DNA of 64,000 nucleotides from Xanthomonas floridensis (GCF_001642575.1 NZ_LXNG01000057.1:62001-126000); one strand, 5' to 3'. Counted from the stretch's first letter, positions 27,594 to 40,071 are shown. The notes: generated by a model from the letters alone, not told the origin. Translations and numbers: made by a program.

Positions 27594-29066
27594 ATGGCCC
27601 TGCAATTCACCCTGAACCAAGACGCGCCAGCAAGCGCTGCCGTCGACTGCATCGTGGTTGGCGTGTTCGCCGACAAGACCCTTTCGCCCGCTGCCCAGGC
27701 GCTGGACAGCGCCAGCCAGGGCCGTTTGACGGCCTTGGTGGCACGCGGCGATGTGGTTGCCAAGACCGGCTCCACCACCCTGCTGCACGACCTGCCCGGG
27801 GTCACCGCCCCGCGCGTGCTGGTGGTGGGGCTGGGCGATGGCGGCAAGTTCGGCGTGGCGCCCTACCTCAAGGCGATCGGCGATGCGACCCGCGCGCTCA
27901 AGACCGGCGCGGTGGGCACTGCCCTGCTGACCTTGACCGAGCTTTCCATCAAGGCCCGCGACGCCGCCTGGAACATCCGCCAGGCCGTGGTGGTCAGCGA
28001 CCATGCCGCCTACCGTTACACCGCCACGCTGGGCAAGAAGAAGGTCGACGAGACCGGCCTGACCACGCTGGCGATCGCCGGCGACGACGCCCGTGCACTG
28101 GCAGTGGGCATCGCCACCGCCGAAGGTGTGGAGTTCGCCCGCGAGCTGGGCAACCTGCCGCCGAACTACTGCACCCCGGCCTACCTGGCCGACACCGCCG
28201 CAGCCTTCGCCGGCAAGTTCCCCGGTGCCGAGGCCGAGATCCTGGACGAGACGCAGATGGACGCGCTGGGCATGGGCTCGCTGCTGTCGGTGGCGCGTGG
28301 CTCGGCCAACCGCCCGCGCCTGATCGTGCTGAAGTGGAACGGCGGCGGCGACGCGCGCCCCTACGTGCTGGTCGGCAAGGGCATCACCTTCGACACCGGC
28401 GGCGTCAACCTCAAGACGCAGGGCGGCATCGAGGAAATGAAGTACGACATGTGCGGTGGCGCCAACGTCATCGGTACCTTCGTGGCCACGGTCAAGGCCG
28501 AGCTGCCGATCAACCTGGTGGTGGTGGTGCCGGCGGTCGAGAATGCCATCGACGGCAATGCCTACCGCCCCTCGGACGTGATCACCAGCATGTCCGGCAA
28601 GACCATCGAGGTCGGCAATACCGACGCCGAAGGCCGCCTGATCCTGTGCGATGCGCTGACCTACGCCGAGCGTTTCAACCCCGAAGCGCTGGTGGACGTG
28701 GCCACGCTGACCGGCGCCTGCATGGTGGCCCTGGGCCACCAGACCGCCGGCCTGATGAGCAAGCACGACGACCTGGCCAACGAACTGCTGGCCGCCGGCG
28801 AGCACGTGTTCGACCGCGCCTGGCGCCTGCCGCTGTGGGACGAGTACCAGGGCCTGCTGGATTCCACCTTTGCCGACGTCTACAACATCGGCGGCCGCTG
28901 GGGCGGCGCGATCACCGCCGGCTGCTTCCTGTCGCGCTTCACCGAAAACCAGCGCTGGGCGCACCTGGACATCGCCGGCGTGGCCAGCGATGAAGGCAAG
29001 CGCGGCATGGCCACCGGTCGCCCGGTCGGCCTGCTGACCCAGTGGCTGCTCGACCGCGCCGCCTGA
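27594..29066 (+). CDS. pepA: Leucyl aminopeptidase PepA (M17)
   Basis: Cytosolic two-metal aminopeptidase of 490 residues; in E. coli the same family also acts as an accessory protein in Xer recombination and as a transcriptional repressor. The C-terminal catalytic domain carries [16 protein letters not shown] (metal-binding Lys and Asp, near 261) and the M17 signature NTDAEGRL at 342-349. It is divergent from lptF, a common arrangement in gamma-Proteobacteria, and its stop overlaps the next start as TGATG. Confidence 0.96.
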   Translation: MALQFTLNQDAPASAAVDCIVVGVFADKTLSPAAQALDSASQGRLTALVARGDVVAKTGSTTLLHDLPGVTAPRVLVVGLGDGGKFGVAPYLKAIGDATRALKTGAVGTALLTLTELSIKARDAAWNIRQAVVVSDHAAYRYTATLGKKKVDETGLTTLAIAGDDARALAVGIATAEGVEFARELGNLPPNYCTPAYLADTAAAFAGKFPGAEAEILDETQMDALGMGSLLSVARGSANRPRLIVLKWNGGGDARPYVLVGKGITFDTGGVNLKTQGGIEEMKYDMCGGANVIGTFVATVKAELPINLVVVVPAVENAIDGNAYRPSDVITSMSGKTIEVGNTDAEGRLILCDALTYAERFNPEALVDVATLTGACMVALGHQTAGLMSKHDDLANELLAAGEHVFDRAWRLPLWDEYQGLLDSTFADVYNIGGRWGGAITAGCFLSRFTENQRWAHLDIAGVASDEGKRGMATGRPVGLLTQWLLDRAA

Positions 29067-29428
29067 TGTCGCCTCGCGCTGCATTGGCCCTGATCGCCGG
29101 CTTCGTGCTGGCGGACGGGGCCACCAGCGCATTACCCGGATGGACCGGCCCTGCCAGCGACCTGGTCCGGTTTGCGGTATTGCTGGTCCTGATCTTCGTG
29201 TGGCTGGCGGCCGACAGCCGCCGGCAAGGCTTCCGCCGCCCGATGTGGATCAACATCGGGATGGTGCTGGCCTGGCTGGTGTTCATCCCCATCTACCTGT
29301 ATCGCGCGCGGCCTGCCGGCCGACGCCTGCGCGCCATCGGCGGGTTCGTGCTGGCGATCCTGGCGTCCGGCCTGCTGTTCATGCTCGGCACCCTCATTGC
29401 CGACGTCGTTTTCCCCATTGCTTCGTGA
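29066..29428 (+). CDS. Small polytopic membrane protein between pepA and holC
   Basis: A 120-residue protein of unknown function. The ATG at 29066 overlaps the pepA TGA, which fixes the start and suggests coupling. It has four hydrophobic segments (RAALALIAGFVLADGA, LVRFAVLLVLIFVWLAA, MWINIGMVLAWLVFIPIYLY, GGFVLAILASGLLFMLGTLI). No catalytic motif is visible. Confidence 0.78.
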   Translation: MSPRAALALIAGFVLADGATSALPGWTGPASDLVRFAVLLVLIFVWLAADSRRQGFRRPMWINIGMVLAWLVFIPIYLYRARPAGRRLRAIGGFVLAILASGLLFMLGTLIADVVFPIAS

Positions 29429-29435
29429 CCTGACC

Positions 29436-29861
29436 ATGCCCCGTGCCGACTTCTACCTGATCGCCAAGCCGCGCTTCCTCAACGAACCGCTGCGGCTGGT
29501 CTGCGAGCTGGCGCGCAAGGCCAACGACGCCAACCTGTCCACGCTGATCCTGGCGCGCGATGCGGAACAGGCCGAGGCGCTGGACGACCTGCTGTGGGCG
29601 TTCGACGACGAGGCCTATGTGCCGCACCAGATCGCCGGCACCGACGACGAGGACGAACTGGCGCCGGTGCTGATCGCCGCTCCTGAGTTCTCCGCCCCCT
29701 CGCGCCCGCTGGTGATCAACCTGCGCGACGATCCCTACCTGGGCGCCTGCGACCGCGTCCTGGAAGTGGTGCCCGCCGACCCCGCCGCCCGCGAACCGCT
29801 GCGCGAACGCTGGAAACAGTACAAGGCCCTGGGCCTGGAACTGACCAAGTACGACATGTGA
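29436..29861 (+). CDS. holC: DNA polymerase III chi subunit
   Basis: Component of the clamp-loader complex that bridges psi (HolD) and SSB. The 141 residues begin [20 protein letters not shown], with family features [17 protein letters not shown] and [17 protein letters not shown] (the fold that binds the SSB tail). Earlier in-frame codons overlap the upstream gene and are rejected. The pepA-holC-valS order matches the E. coli arrangement apart from the inserted membrane gene and repeat element. Confidence 0.94.
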   Translation: MPRADFYLIAKPRFLNEPLRLVCELARKANDANLSTLILARDAEQAEALDDLLWAFDDEAYVPHQIAGTDDEDELAPVLIAAPEFSAPSRPLVINLRDDPYLGACDRVLEVVPADPAAREPLRERWKQYKALGLELTKYDM

Positions 29862-29977
29862 ATCGGGAATCGAGAATGGGGAATGGGGAGTCGAAACCTG
29901 GCTCCCTCCCATTGGACCGTCACCGATCAGCTCTCCACGCTCTACCCATTCCCTATTCCCGACTCCCCATTCCCCGC
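29860..29977. repeat. Inverted GGGAAT/ATTCCC element between holC and valS
   Basis: Left arm ATCGGGAATCGAGAATGGGG and following units (29860-29891), a spacer of about 55 bases, then right-arm CCATTCCCTATTCCC and CCCCATTCCCC units (29946-29977). It starts at the holC stop codon and ends four bases before the valS ATG, so it forms the whole intergenic region and could fold in the mRNA just before the valS ribosome-binding site. Confidence 0.85.
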
Positions 29978-29980
29978 CTT

Positions 29981-32821
<2,841 letters not shown>

Positions 32822-33256
32822 GGCAGTGCATCACGCCGTTGCGCGATAGCGCATGCGCCGGCGCGCAGTCCCCTCGGGACCTGCGCGTCGGAGCAGCCGT
32901 CGGACCGGACAGCCCATCGTCCGGCCGACACAGGTCACGCACAGCTCCAACCAGCGCACACCAGCTCTCTCGAGCGATGTTTGCAGGCTGCCGCCGCCAG
33001 CGCTCGTTCGGCCCGGTGCCATGCACGGTCCAGCACGGATGCATCTGCGGCATGTTTCGCGTCATGCAGCGGGCAGGATTCTGCGGCCAAGCTGCAGCGC
33101 GTCCATTCCGCGACCAATCCTCCTTATCGCGCAGCAGCGCCCAACGCGGCAGACTGCCTTGAACAGCGCGCTGGCGATGTTGCGACTGCTCATTACGGCT
33201 AAAGCACTTCTTTCGGGGGGCTTCGGCTCGCGCGTCGCATCGGGCATCATGTGCAC
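32822..33256. other. valS-cca intergenic region
   Basis: About 435 bases without a supported gene. At 32862-32887, CGCGCAG/TCCC and GGGA/CTGCGCG arms make a hairpin that may end valS transcription, but without a T-run. The rest holds nothing recognisable. It is one of two candidate sites for the rearrangement junction discussed in the findings. Confidence 0.55.
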
Positions 33257-34489
33257 ATGAAGATCTATCTCGTTGGCGGCGCCGTCCGCGATACCTTGCT
33301 CGGCCAGCCGGCCGGTGACCGCGATTGGGTGGTGGTCGGTGCCGATCAGGCGCAGATGCAAGCGCAGGGTTTCAAGCCGGTGGGCAAGGACTTCCCGGTG
33401 TTCCTGCACCCGCGTAGCGGCGAGGAATATGCACTGGCGCGCACCGAGCGCAAATCGGGCCGGGGCTATCGCGGCTTCGTGGTGGATGCCGATCCCTCGG
33501 TGACGCTGGAAGAAGATCTGCTGCGGCGTGATTTCACCATCAATGCCATTGCCCGCGACGAAGACAGCGGCGCGCTGGTGGACCCGTATGGCGGTGCGCG
33601 CGATCTGCAGGCGCGCATCCTGCGTCATGTGGGGCCGGCGTTCATCGAAGATCCCGTGCGCGTCCTGCGTGCGGCACGCTTCATGGCGCGGTTCGCCCCA
33701 CTTGGCTTTACGCTGGCGCCGGAGACCGCAGCGCTGATGCGCGAAATGGCGGCCAGTGGCGAGCTGGACAGCCTGGTGCCCGAACGTGTCTGGCAGGAAC
33801 TGCGCCGGGCGTTGAGCTGCGCACGGCCGTCGGCATTCTTGCGCACCCTGCACGACACCGATGCATTGCGCGTCATCCTGCCGGAAATCGATGCGCTGTA
33901 CGGCGTGCCGCAGCGCGCCGACTTCCACCCGGAAGTGGATACCGGCGTTCACCAGGAGATGGTCAGCGACATGGCCGCACGTCTGGCGCCCAGCGATGCG
34001 TTGATCGGCTTTGCCGCGCTCACCCATGACCTGGGCAAGGCGCTGACGCCACCGGAGCAATGGCCTCGCCACCTGATGCATGAGCAGCGCGGTGTCGACC
34101 CGCTGCTGGCGCTGTGCGAACGGCTCAAGGTGCCGCAGGACTATCGCCAGTTGGCCGTCGCCGCCTGCCGCGAACATCTCAACGTGCATCGCCTGCCCGA
34201 ACTGCGCAACAGCACCGTGCACGACTTGCTGGTGCGTTGCGATGGTTTTCGCCGGCCCGAGCGCATCGCGCAGCTGGCGCTGGTGTGCGAGGCCGACAAG
34301 CGTGGCCGCCTCGGCAGCGAAGAAACGGCCTACCCGCAAGGCGAACAGCTCAAGCGTCTGCATGCAGCAGCACTGGCGATCAATGCGCGCGACCTGGCCG
34401 CGACCGGCCTGCAAGGACCGCAGATCGGGCAGGCCTTGGCGAAGGCGCGGATTGCCGCAATCGCGGCGATGCGCAACCACGATCAGTAA
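33257..34489 (+). CDS. cca: Multifunctional CCA-adding tRNA nucleotidyltransferase with HD domain
   Basis: Adds or repairs the 3' CCA of tRNAs. Start at the ATG of [20 protein letters not shown] (33257), giving 410 residues. Class II nucleotidyltransferase features are GGAVRD (flexible loop), DRDWVV (the DxD metal site), and [11 protein letters not shown] near 90, with ATP/CTP-selecting residues in [12 protein letters not shown]. The C-terminal HD domain has [20 protein letters not shown] (about 255-274), as in gamma-proteobacterial enzymes that also carry phosphatase and phosphodiesterase activity. The gene stands alone, convergent with the TonB receptor gene. Confidence 0.95.
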   Translation: MKIYLVGGAVRDTLLGQPAGDRDWVVVGADQAQMQAQGFKPVGKDFPVFLHPRSGEEYALARTERKSGRGYRGFVVDADPSVTLEEDLLRRDFTINAIARDEDSGALVDPYGGARDLQARILRHVGPAFIEDPVRVLRAARFMARFAPLGFTLAPETAALMREMAASGELDSLVPERVWQELRRALSCARPSAFLRTLHDTDALRVILPEIDALYGVPQRADFHPEVDTGVHQEMVSDMAARLAPSDALIGFAALTHDLGKALTPPEQWPRHLMHEQRGVDPLLALCERLKVPQDYRQLAVAACREHLNVHRLPELRNSTVHDLLVRCDGFRRPERIAQLALVCEADKRGRLGSEETAYPQGEQLKRLHAAALAINARDLAATGLQGPQIGQALAKARIAAIAAMRNHDQ

Positions 34490-34935
34490 GACCGCCTCCC
34501 GCGCACGAACATCAGTCGCTCAACCGATGTGCACCATACGGGCTGCACAGGACGGTGTCGTTCTTGGTGCAGGCCAAACCCGCCACAGCCAGGCGATAGC
34601 GTGTCACTGGCTCCGGGGGCGGCAGCAAGGAGTGATGCATTGGCTTGCGCAGCAGCTCTCGCATGCGCTGCAGGAGCGAGGCCTCTTTTGAATGCCCTTA
34701 AAAGATACGTGTCGCAAGTCCATAGCCTGCGATGTGCATCTGGCGCTCCACCATTCAAGGTCTGGCAGGCCTCTACTCGATTGAACACCATGACCTGATG
34801 GCATGGCAGTACTGAGAGCCAAACCATCATGCTCTGACCGTCCCAGGCAGCCCCTGCGTTTGCGAGGCCTCCATCGACACGCCGCCCTGCCAATCGAAAC
34901 CGAAGCGGCCGCATTTCGCAGCCGCCCGGCACTAT
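34490..34935. other. cca / TonB-receptor convergent intergenic region
   Basis: About 445 bases without a supported gene. The part 34660-34830 is less G+C-rich than its surroundings and contains no family-like frame. The receptor terminator lies at 34905-34925. Confidence 0.55.
34905..34925 (-). terminator. Hairpin after the TonB-dependent receptor gene
   Basis: An 8-bp stem (GCGGCCGC at 34905-34912 with GCAGCCGC at 34918-34925, one G-U pair) with a 5-base loop, 11 bases past the stop. On the minus strand TTCGGTTTCG follows, a weak T-tract. Confidence 0.6.
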
Positions 34936-37761
34936 TTACAGCTTGAAATTCAGGCTCAGCATGAAAGACCGGCCGTTCTTGTAGAGGTAGTACGGCTGGT
35001 TCTTGTTGCCGATGTAGCTGAAGTAGGTTTCGTCCAGCAGGTTGGTGGCTTCCAGCGCCACGCGCAGCCGCTCGGTGGCCTGGTAGCCGAACGAGGCATC
35101 GACCTGGGTGAAGGCATCGGTCATCTGCTGGCCATTGAGCCGACCGATCTGGGTGAAGTACTCCGAGCGCCAGCCCAGATTCACCCGCGCACTCCACTTG
35201 CCCTGCTCGTAGTACGGGCTGATGTTGTAGGCGTTGCGCGAGTTGTACGGCAGGCTGTAGTCGCCGTCGGTACTGGAGTCGGAATAGGTGTAGTTGGCCA
35301 CCACGCCAAACCCGTTACCGAAGTTGTGCTGCAGGTTGAGCGCCACGCCCTGCACCTTGGCATCGCCGGCATTGGTGGGCACTGAGGTCTGATAGGTGCT
35401 CGACCCACCGGTGGCATTGTTGAAGAACACCCGGTCCTGCACGGTGGTGAGGATGTAGTTGGAGATATCGCGCGAGAAGAACTCGGCGCTGAGCAGGCTG
35501 CTGTCGGCGAAATACCATTCCAGCGACGCGCCCAGGTTGGTGGACTCGTAGGGGCTCAGGCCGGGGTTTCCGGTGGAGGCGGTCAAGGTGGTGTCGTCGG
35601 TGGCCACGTACGGGGTCATGTTGGTGTAGCGCGGCCGCGCGATGACCTTGGAGGCGGCAAAACGCAGCATCAGGTCATCGCGCAGGTCATAGGCGATGTT
35701 GAAGGCCGGCAACCATTTGCCGTAGCTGCTGAGAAAGTTGACCGGCGTGTAGCTGCCGCCCGGCGCATAGCTGAAGCCATCGGTGGAATCGCGGGTATGC
35801 ACGTAGCGCACGCCGATGTTGCCGCGATAGCGCTCGCCGGAGAAGTTGCCCTGCAGGAACCAGGCGCGGTTCTGCTCCTCGATGCTGTAATTGCCTGCGT
35901 AGCTGATCGGCAAGCCGGCATCGCCCTCCAGGCCACCGATGTAGCGACTGATCGCACCGCGACCAATGGTGGACCAGCGTTGCATGTCGGCGCTGGTGGA
36001 CAGGCCATCCAGGTAGCCGGATGGCGTGGTGCCTGGCGAAAAATCCGCCAGCGTACTGCCATCGTTGGGCGCCCAGGTACGGCTATAGGACGACTGCCCG
36101 GTGGCGTGGTTGGTGAGCTTGATGCCAGTGAGGATCTGCGTGAACGGCCCCCATTCCACCGCATGGTCGAAATCCAGCTGCAGGTAACGCTCCTTGTCGT
36201 ACTGCGGGCTGTGGCTGGCCGAGGCGTTGTTGAGCTGCATCGCCGCCGTATTGGTCGGCTCGGTGCTGTAGTCCATCGCGGTGCGGCGCCCGTCGATGGT
36301 GTAGCTGTAGCCGGCCAGGTTGCGGAACTGGATGCCGTAGATGCGCTCGGCACCGCCTTGCGAGCTGGTGTAACCGACCTGGCTGGAGGCATTCCAGCCG
36401 TCGCCATGCCAGTCGGCGCGCAGATGGATGCTGCCGGTACTGACATCGCTGTTGCGCAGGTAGCCATCCAGGAACGTGGTGGACTGATCGCCAAACGTGC
36501 CGGAGGTGGCCACGCCGTTTTCGAACCCCAGCGCCCGTGCATCGCCGGGGTTGGATCCCCAGTAGCCGTAGCGGCTCTGGTTGTAGTTGTCGAAATTCTC
36601 GGTGACGTACAGACCGGTCAGGTTGAGCTCGAAGTCGGCATCGGGCTTCCACTGCAGCGCAGCGCTGATGCCATCGCGTTTACGCGTCTGCTGGAACAAC
36701 GCGGTGTTGATCGAGGTGGGGAACACGCCAGTATTGTTGCCGACCACCGCAGGCGGAAACGCGGCGCCAGCGACATCGTCGTAACCGAAGATCTCCACGC
36801 CCTCGCGGCGCAGCACGCGCTGGGAGTGCATCACCGAGGTCAGTACGCCGAAGGTCTCGTCCTGGTTCTTCCAGCTGTAGAGCGCGGAGGCGTTCGGCTT
36901 GCCCTCCTCGGAGCGATCGTTGTACCCGTAGCTCACTGTCCCGGTGAGCGTATTGCGATCGAGCTCCAGCGGCTTGCGCGTGTGCACGATCACGGTGCCG
37001 CCGATGGAGCCTTCGTCGATCCGCGCCTCGGGGGTCTTGTAGACCTCCATCAGGCCCACCACTTCCGGTGCCAGCGTGCTGTAGTTGAACGAACGGCTGT
37101 CCGGGTCGTTGGGGTCGCCACCCCAACTGGTGGAGGCGATGGTCTGACCGTTGAGCAGGACGCGATTGAGCGCCGGATCGGTACCGAGGATGCTCACTTT
37201 TTCGCCTTCGCCGAACTGGCGATCCACGGTGATGCCGGACAGGCGCGACAACGATTCGGCCACGTTGGTATCGGGGAACTTGCCGATATCCTCGGCGCTG
37301 ATCGCATCCACGATCGCGTCAGCATTGCGCTTGACGTTGAGCGCCTTGCCCAGGCTGGCCTGGTAACCCACCACCTTGATCTCGTCCAGCGTGGACACCG
37401 AAGGATTGGCTGGCGGCTGTTGTTGTGCAGCAACCGGTGCGGGCTGCGATGGTGCGGGCGCCGATACGGGCTGCTGTTGCGCAGACGCAGGGAGCGCCAG
37501 CGCACCACCCAGTGCGGCGCCCCCGATCAACAGTGCGCGGACCGCAACGCCCAATGGCGCGTGTTGCGGCGATGGCCTGCGCACTGCAGTACGCGCTCGC
37601 GCGCCTGCGCCCTGCATCGGACCGTCGATCCTGGCCATTGGCGTGCGCTTAGCGGGACCAGTGGGCAGCGCCGAAGCGCTACGATCGTGCGCGGGGATTG
37701 ACCGCGCGGCAGTGGTGCAGAGTGAATCGACAGACAACGACAACAGACGGGGAAACAGCAT
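34936..37761 (-). CDS. nixE: TonB-dependent outer-membrane receptor, likely GlcNAc-regulon (NixE-like)
   Basis: Active outer-membrane transporter of 941 residues. The ATG at 37761 has GAGGT seven bases upstream; a later ATG at 37638 lacks such a site, but the long N-region before the signal core (VRALLIGGAALGGALALPASAQ, about 74-95) makes it possible. The plug domain begins STLDEIKVVGYQASLGKALN, and ESLSRLSGITVDRQFGEGEK with NRVLLNGQTI is typical of the large FecA/CirA-type sugar receptors of Xanthomonas. The barrel ends MLSLNFKL. A 24-bp LacI-type palindrome lies about 200 bases upstream, and nag genes lie downstream in map order. I recall the X. campestris nixE locus with this order; the substrate (GlcNAc or oligomers) is inferred. 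Confidence 0.85.
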   Translation of the reverse strand: MLFPRLLSLSVDSLCTTAARSIPAHDRSASALPTGPAKRTPMARIDGPMQGAGARARTAVRRPSPQHAPLGVAVRALLIGGAALGGALALPASAQQQPVSAPAPSQPAPVAAQQQPPANPSVSTLDEIKVVGYQASLGKALNVKRNADAIVDAISAEDIGKFPDTNVAESLSRLSGITVDRQFGEGEKVSILGTDPALNRVLLNGQTIASTSWGGDPNDPDSRSFNYSTLAPEVVGLMEVYKTPEARIDEGSIGGTVIVHTRKPLELDRNTLTGTVSYGYNDRSEEGKPNASALYSWKNQDETFGVLTSVMHSQRVLRREGVEIFGYDDVAGAAFPPAVVGNNTGVFPTSINTALFQQTRKRDGISAALQWKPDADFELNLTGLYVTENFDNYNQSRYGYWGSNPGDARALGFENGVATSGTFGDQSTTFLDGYLRNSDVSTGSIHLRADWHGDGWNASSQVGYTSSQGGAERIYGIQFRNLAGYSYTIDGRRTAMDYSTEPTNTAAMQLNNASASHSPQYDKERYLQLDFDHAVEWGPFTQILTGIKLTNHATGQSSYSRTWAPNDGSTLADFSPGTTPSGYLDGLSTSADMQRWSTIGRGAISRYIGGLEGDAGLPISYAGNYSIEEQNRAWFLQGNFSGERYRGNIGVRYVHTRDSTDGFSYAPGGSYTPVNFLSSYGKWLPAFNIAYDLRDDLMLRFAASKVIARPRYTNMTPYVATDDTTLTASTGNPGLSPYESTNLGASLEWYFADSSLLSAEFFSRDISNYILTTVQDRVFFNNATGGSSTYQTSVPTNAGDAKVQGVALNLQHNFGNGFGVVANYTYSDSSTDGDYSLPYNSRNAYNISPYYEQGKWSARVNLGWRSEYFTQIGRLNGQQMTDAFTQVDASFGYQATERLRVALEATNLLDETYFSYIGNKNQPYYLYKNGRSFMLSLNFKL

Positions 37762-37943
37762 TGCATTGACCTCGTGGCGGAGACGTCAGGCCGCAACCGA
37801 TGGGTTGCACTGGAGCGCGGCGCGCGCGGTGCTGCACTCCGTCCCCTGCGCCGGAATGCAAGCAATGACCCACACGCGCGTTTCGCGTGCAGATCGGACT
37901 ACCAGACCGCAGCATGGGCGGCTGGCAATGAAGTGATCGAATG

Positions 37944-37959
37944 GAACAGGCTCCTGTTC
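37944..37959. promoter_or_regulatory. Palindrome GAACAGG-CT-CCTGTTC upstream of the TonB receptor
   Basis: A perfect 7-bp inverted repeat with a 2-base spacer, overlapping the edge of the LacI-type palindrome at 37957-37980. It could be a second operator or a hairpin in the 5' leader. Its regulator is unknown. Confidence 0.5.
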
Positions 37960-37980
37960 GCTGACAACGTTATCAGCGAA
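37957..37980. promoter_or_regulatory. Probable NagR (LacI-family) operator
   Basis: Arms TTCGCTGA and TCAGCGAA flank C-AACGTT-A, a 24-bp palindrome with only one mismatched pair. The central AACGTT and this size are typical of LacI-family operators, and the nagR gene at 42301-43368 encodes such a repressor. Confidence 0.8.
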
Positions 37981-38417
37981 GGTGCCTTCCGATCATGGCA
38001 CTGTCAACCAATGGTCAGAAATGCCTGGATTTATGCGAGATACGCTGTAGTCGCCGTCGATAATTGAATAACAGCGTGACCTTTATCGCAGTCCGGGCGG
38101 CTGCACACACAGACCACTGCGCCAGGCAGCGTGACGCGGGAAGGCTGCGCAGTGAAATGATGCGATGCAAGACGCGATGGCTGCCTGGCGTGGTACGCGC
38201 GGGTCGCAAGGCCATTCAGTGGTTCGGCTCGCCAGGTCTGAGGCCTTGCGAGCCGGATGATCGCCATGGTGCCGATACCACCCTGTGTCATGCGGTCATG
38301 ACAAGCGATTGGCATCGATTCGTTCGCGCAAGTTTCCACGGAAGCGTCGCCTCTCCGTAGGCGCCATGCACACAGCACACTGACGCGTTTGCGAGCACAT
38401 GTTGATGCGTATCCGCC

Positions 38418-39785
38418 TCAATCCGCTTGCACGCACCGCTGCGTCCGCAGCCACTGCGCCGCCGCAGCGACGGCATCGCCCCGCGGGTCCAGCACCACGT
38501 CCGGTTGCAATGCGCCATCCAGACGCTGTGCATTGCGGTCCTGCGTCGCAGTGCTGGCAATTGCAAGAACGCCACCACCGGGCAGATCGACCGAGCGATT
38601 GCCGGTGGTCTGCCCCGCACTCGGCTGGCCGAAACTGCGCGTTGCCGGGCGGCCACGGAACGCGATGGCAACCATCTCGCCCGCGCTTGCCGTGTGTGGC
38701 CCGATCAGTAGGGCTACCGGGCGCTCGATTTGCGACGCGTGCGCGCCGGCAGCAGGCCTCGCATGCCAGGGCGTCTGCCGGCCTGTCGAGTCGACGAAGT
38801 ACCCGAGCAACTGGTCACCCAGCAACGATTGCAACCCATTGACCATCGGCCACATCGTGCCGCCGGTGCTCTGTCGCAGATCGATGACCCATCCGCAGCG
38901 CGCCTGCGATGCCATGCCATCCAGCGCGGCGGCAAGCGCGCGTTGATAGGCCCCCCTGACATCACCGGACGAGGTCATCAAGCCAGTCACCTCGACATAG
39001 CCCACATCCGGCGGCAGCAAACGTGCCTGCACTGCGGGTCGCGCGGCGGCGAGTGACTCCATCTGGCGGCGCGCCGCGGGGCGCATCAGGAAGCTGTGGC
39101 CGTCATCGAGCTCGGCGATCAGCGCATCGATGGCGGCGTACGCGTCGGCTTCGCGCATGTCTGCGGCCTGCGCGCGCAGCTGTGGCTCGCGGGTGGCCCA
39201 GTCGATGCGGGTGCGCTGCAGTGCGTGGTCACGGATGGCCGGGATGGCAACGTCGAGGATCGCGGACGCCGGTGCAGCATCAACGATGGCCTGCGCCATC
39301 AGACGCAAGCCGGTCACCTCGACCGCACCGTCTCCTCGCAGCACCACGCCGACTGCCAATCGACTTGCCTGCGGGGGAATCTGCATCGCAATGCGACGCT
39401 GCGCCTGGGCATTGCCACCCACCCGATCAGCCTGCGAGGTTTCGAATGCCAAGACCTTGCCCTGCGCATCGACTACGCGCATCCACAGGTTTGCACCCTG
39501 CATCGCCTGGGATGCCTGCAAAAGGCCGTCCAGCGCCAGCGACTGACCACGCAGCGCAGCGGCGTCCAGCTGCACGGCTACCGCACCGAAGGCGGCCGTG
39601 CGATTGGCACCGGCGGTCAGACGTAACCGGGCGCCCTCGGCCGCCTGCACATCCCCCTGCGCGACCTCCAATCGGTAGTCCGTGCCGCCGGCAACCAGCT
39701 GCCAGGAGGCAGAAGCGGCAGCGGTCGCGTGCATGCAGAACAGCAACCACCCCACCCACCACCAGCGCATCCGTGCATTGCTCAT
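38418..39785 (-). CDS. S41-family (tail-specific protease-like) peptidase, exported
   Basis: A 455-residue exported protein. It has a signal peptide (MRWWWVGWLLFCMHATAAAS), a beta-rich N-terminal region (about 25-175), and an S41 C-terminal protease fold with catalytic Ser367 in GPHTASAGEMVAIAF. The DDGHSF motif near 235 is the hallmark of the S41 core. No PDZ domain was recognised between them, unlike CtpA/Prc. It lies between the TonB receptor and nagA in the GlcNAc locus on the same strand, but gaps of 656 and 311 bases mean separate promoters are likely. AGGA sits just before the ATG. Its substrate is unknown; a role in processing surface or periplasmic proteins is possible. Confidence 0.87.
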   Translation of the reverse strand: MSNARMRWWWVGWLLFCMHATAAASASWQLVAGGTDYRLEVAQGDVQAAEGARLRLTAGANRTAAFGAVAVQLDAAALRGQSLALDGLLQASQAMQGANLWMRVVDAQGKVLAFETSQADRVGGNAQAQRRIAMQIPPQASRLAVGVVLRGDGAVEVTGLRLMAQAIVDAAPASAILDVAIPAIRDHALQRTRIDWATREPQLRAQAADMREADAYAAIDALIAELDDGHSFLMRPAARRQMESLAAARPAVQARLLPPDVGYVEVTGLMTSSGDVRGAYQRALAAALDGMASQARCGWVIDLRQSTGGTMWPMVNGLQSLLGDQLLGYFVDSTGRQTPWHARPAAGAHASQIERPVALLIGPHTASAGEMVAIAFRGRPATRSFGQPSAGQTTGNRSVDLPGGGVLAIASTATQDRNAQRLDGALQPDVVLDPRGDAVAAAAQWLRTQRCVQAD

Positions 39786-39917
39786 CGGTCCTGCCTTGTC
39801 CTTGAGTCGATGCCGACTCTAGCAGCCACGGCGTTTTGCGGGTGGATGGCCAAACCACCCACCTCGCAGCCGCCATGATTCGGCCGCTGATCCGCACGCA
39901 ACGGAAACGGTACCGCA

Positions 39918-39933
39918 ACCCGTCCGGACGGGT
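39918..39933. promoter_or_regulatory. Perfect 16-bp palindrome upstream of the S41 peptidase gene
   Basis: ACCCGTCCGGACGGGT reads the same on both strands. Without a loop it is more likely a protein-binding site than a terminator. No regulator can be named. Confidence 0.45.
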
Positions 39934-40071
39934 GCCGGCCAGGTATTGCCGCTGCTGTAACCACCGCAATGCCTGAACAACCATGTCGGAGAGCTAAGGA
40001 CGCTTCACCGTAGCACTACGCCCGGATACGCCAGACCTCATTGCCACCTGCAGACATAGCCCAAGGGATGC

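Larger units (their letters stand above)
37762..38417. other. Upstream region of the TonB receptor / downstream of the S41 peptidase
   Basis: About 655 bases with no supported gene. It holds the two palindromes at 37944-37980 and the receptor leader. The part 38060-38400 shows nothing recognisable. Confidence 0.55.

Noticed and set aside
33062..34480. A 472-codon minus-strand frame opposite cca
   Set aside because: cca on the plus strand has full catalytic motifs; the opposite frame has none.
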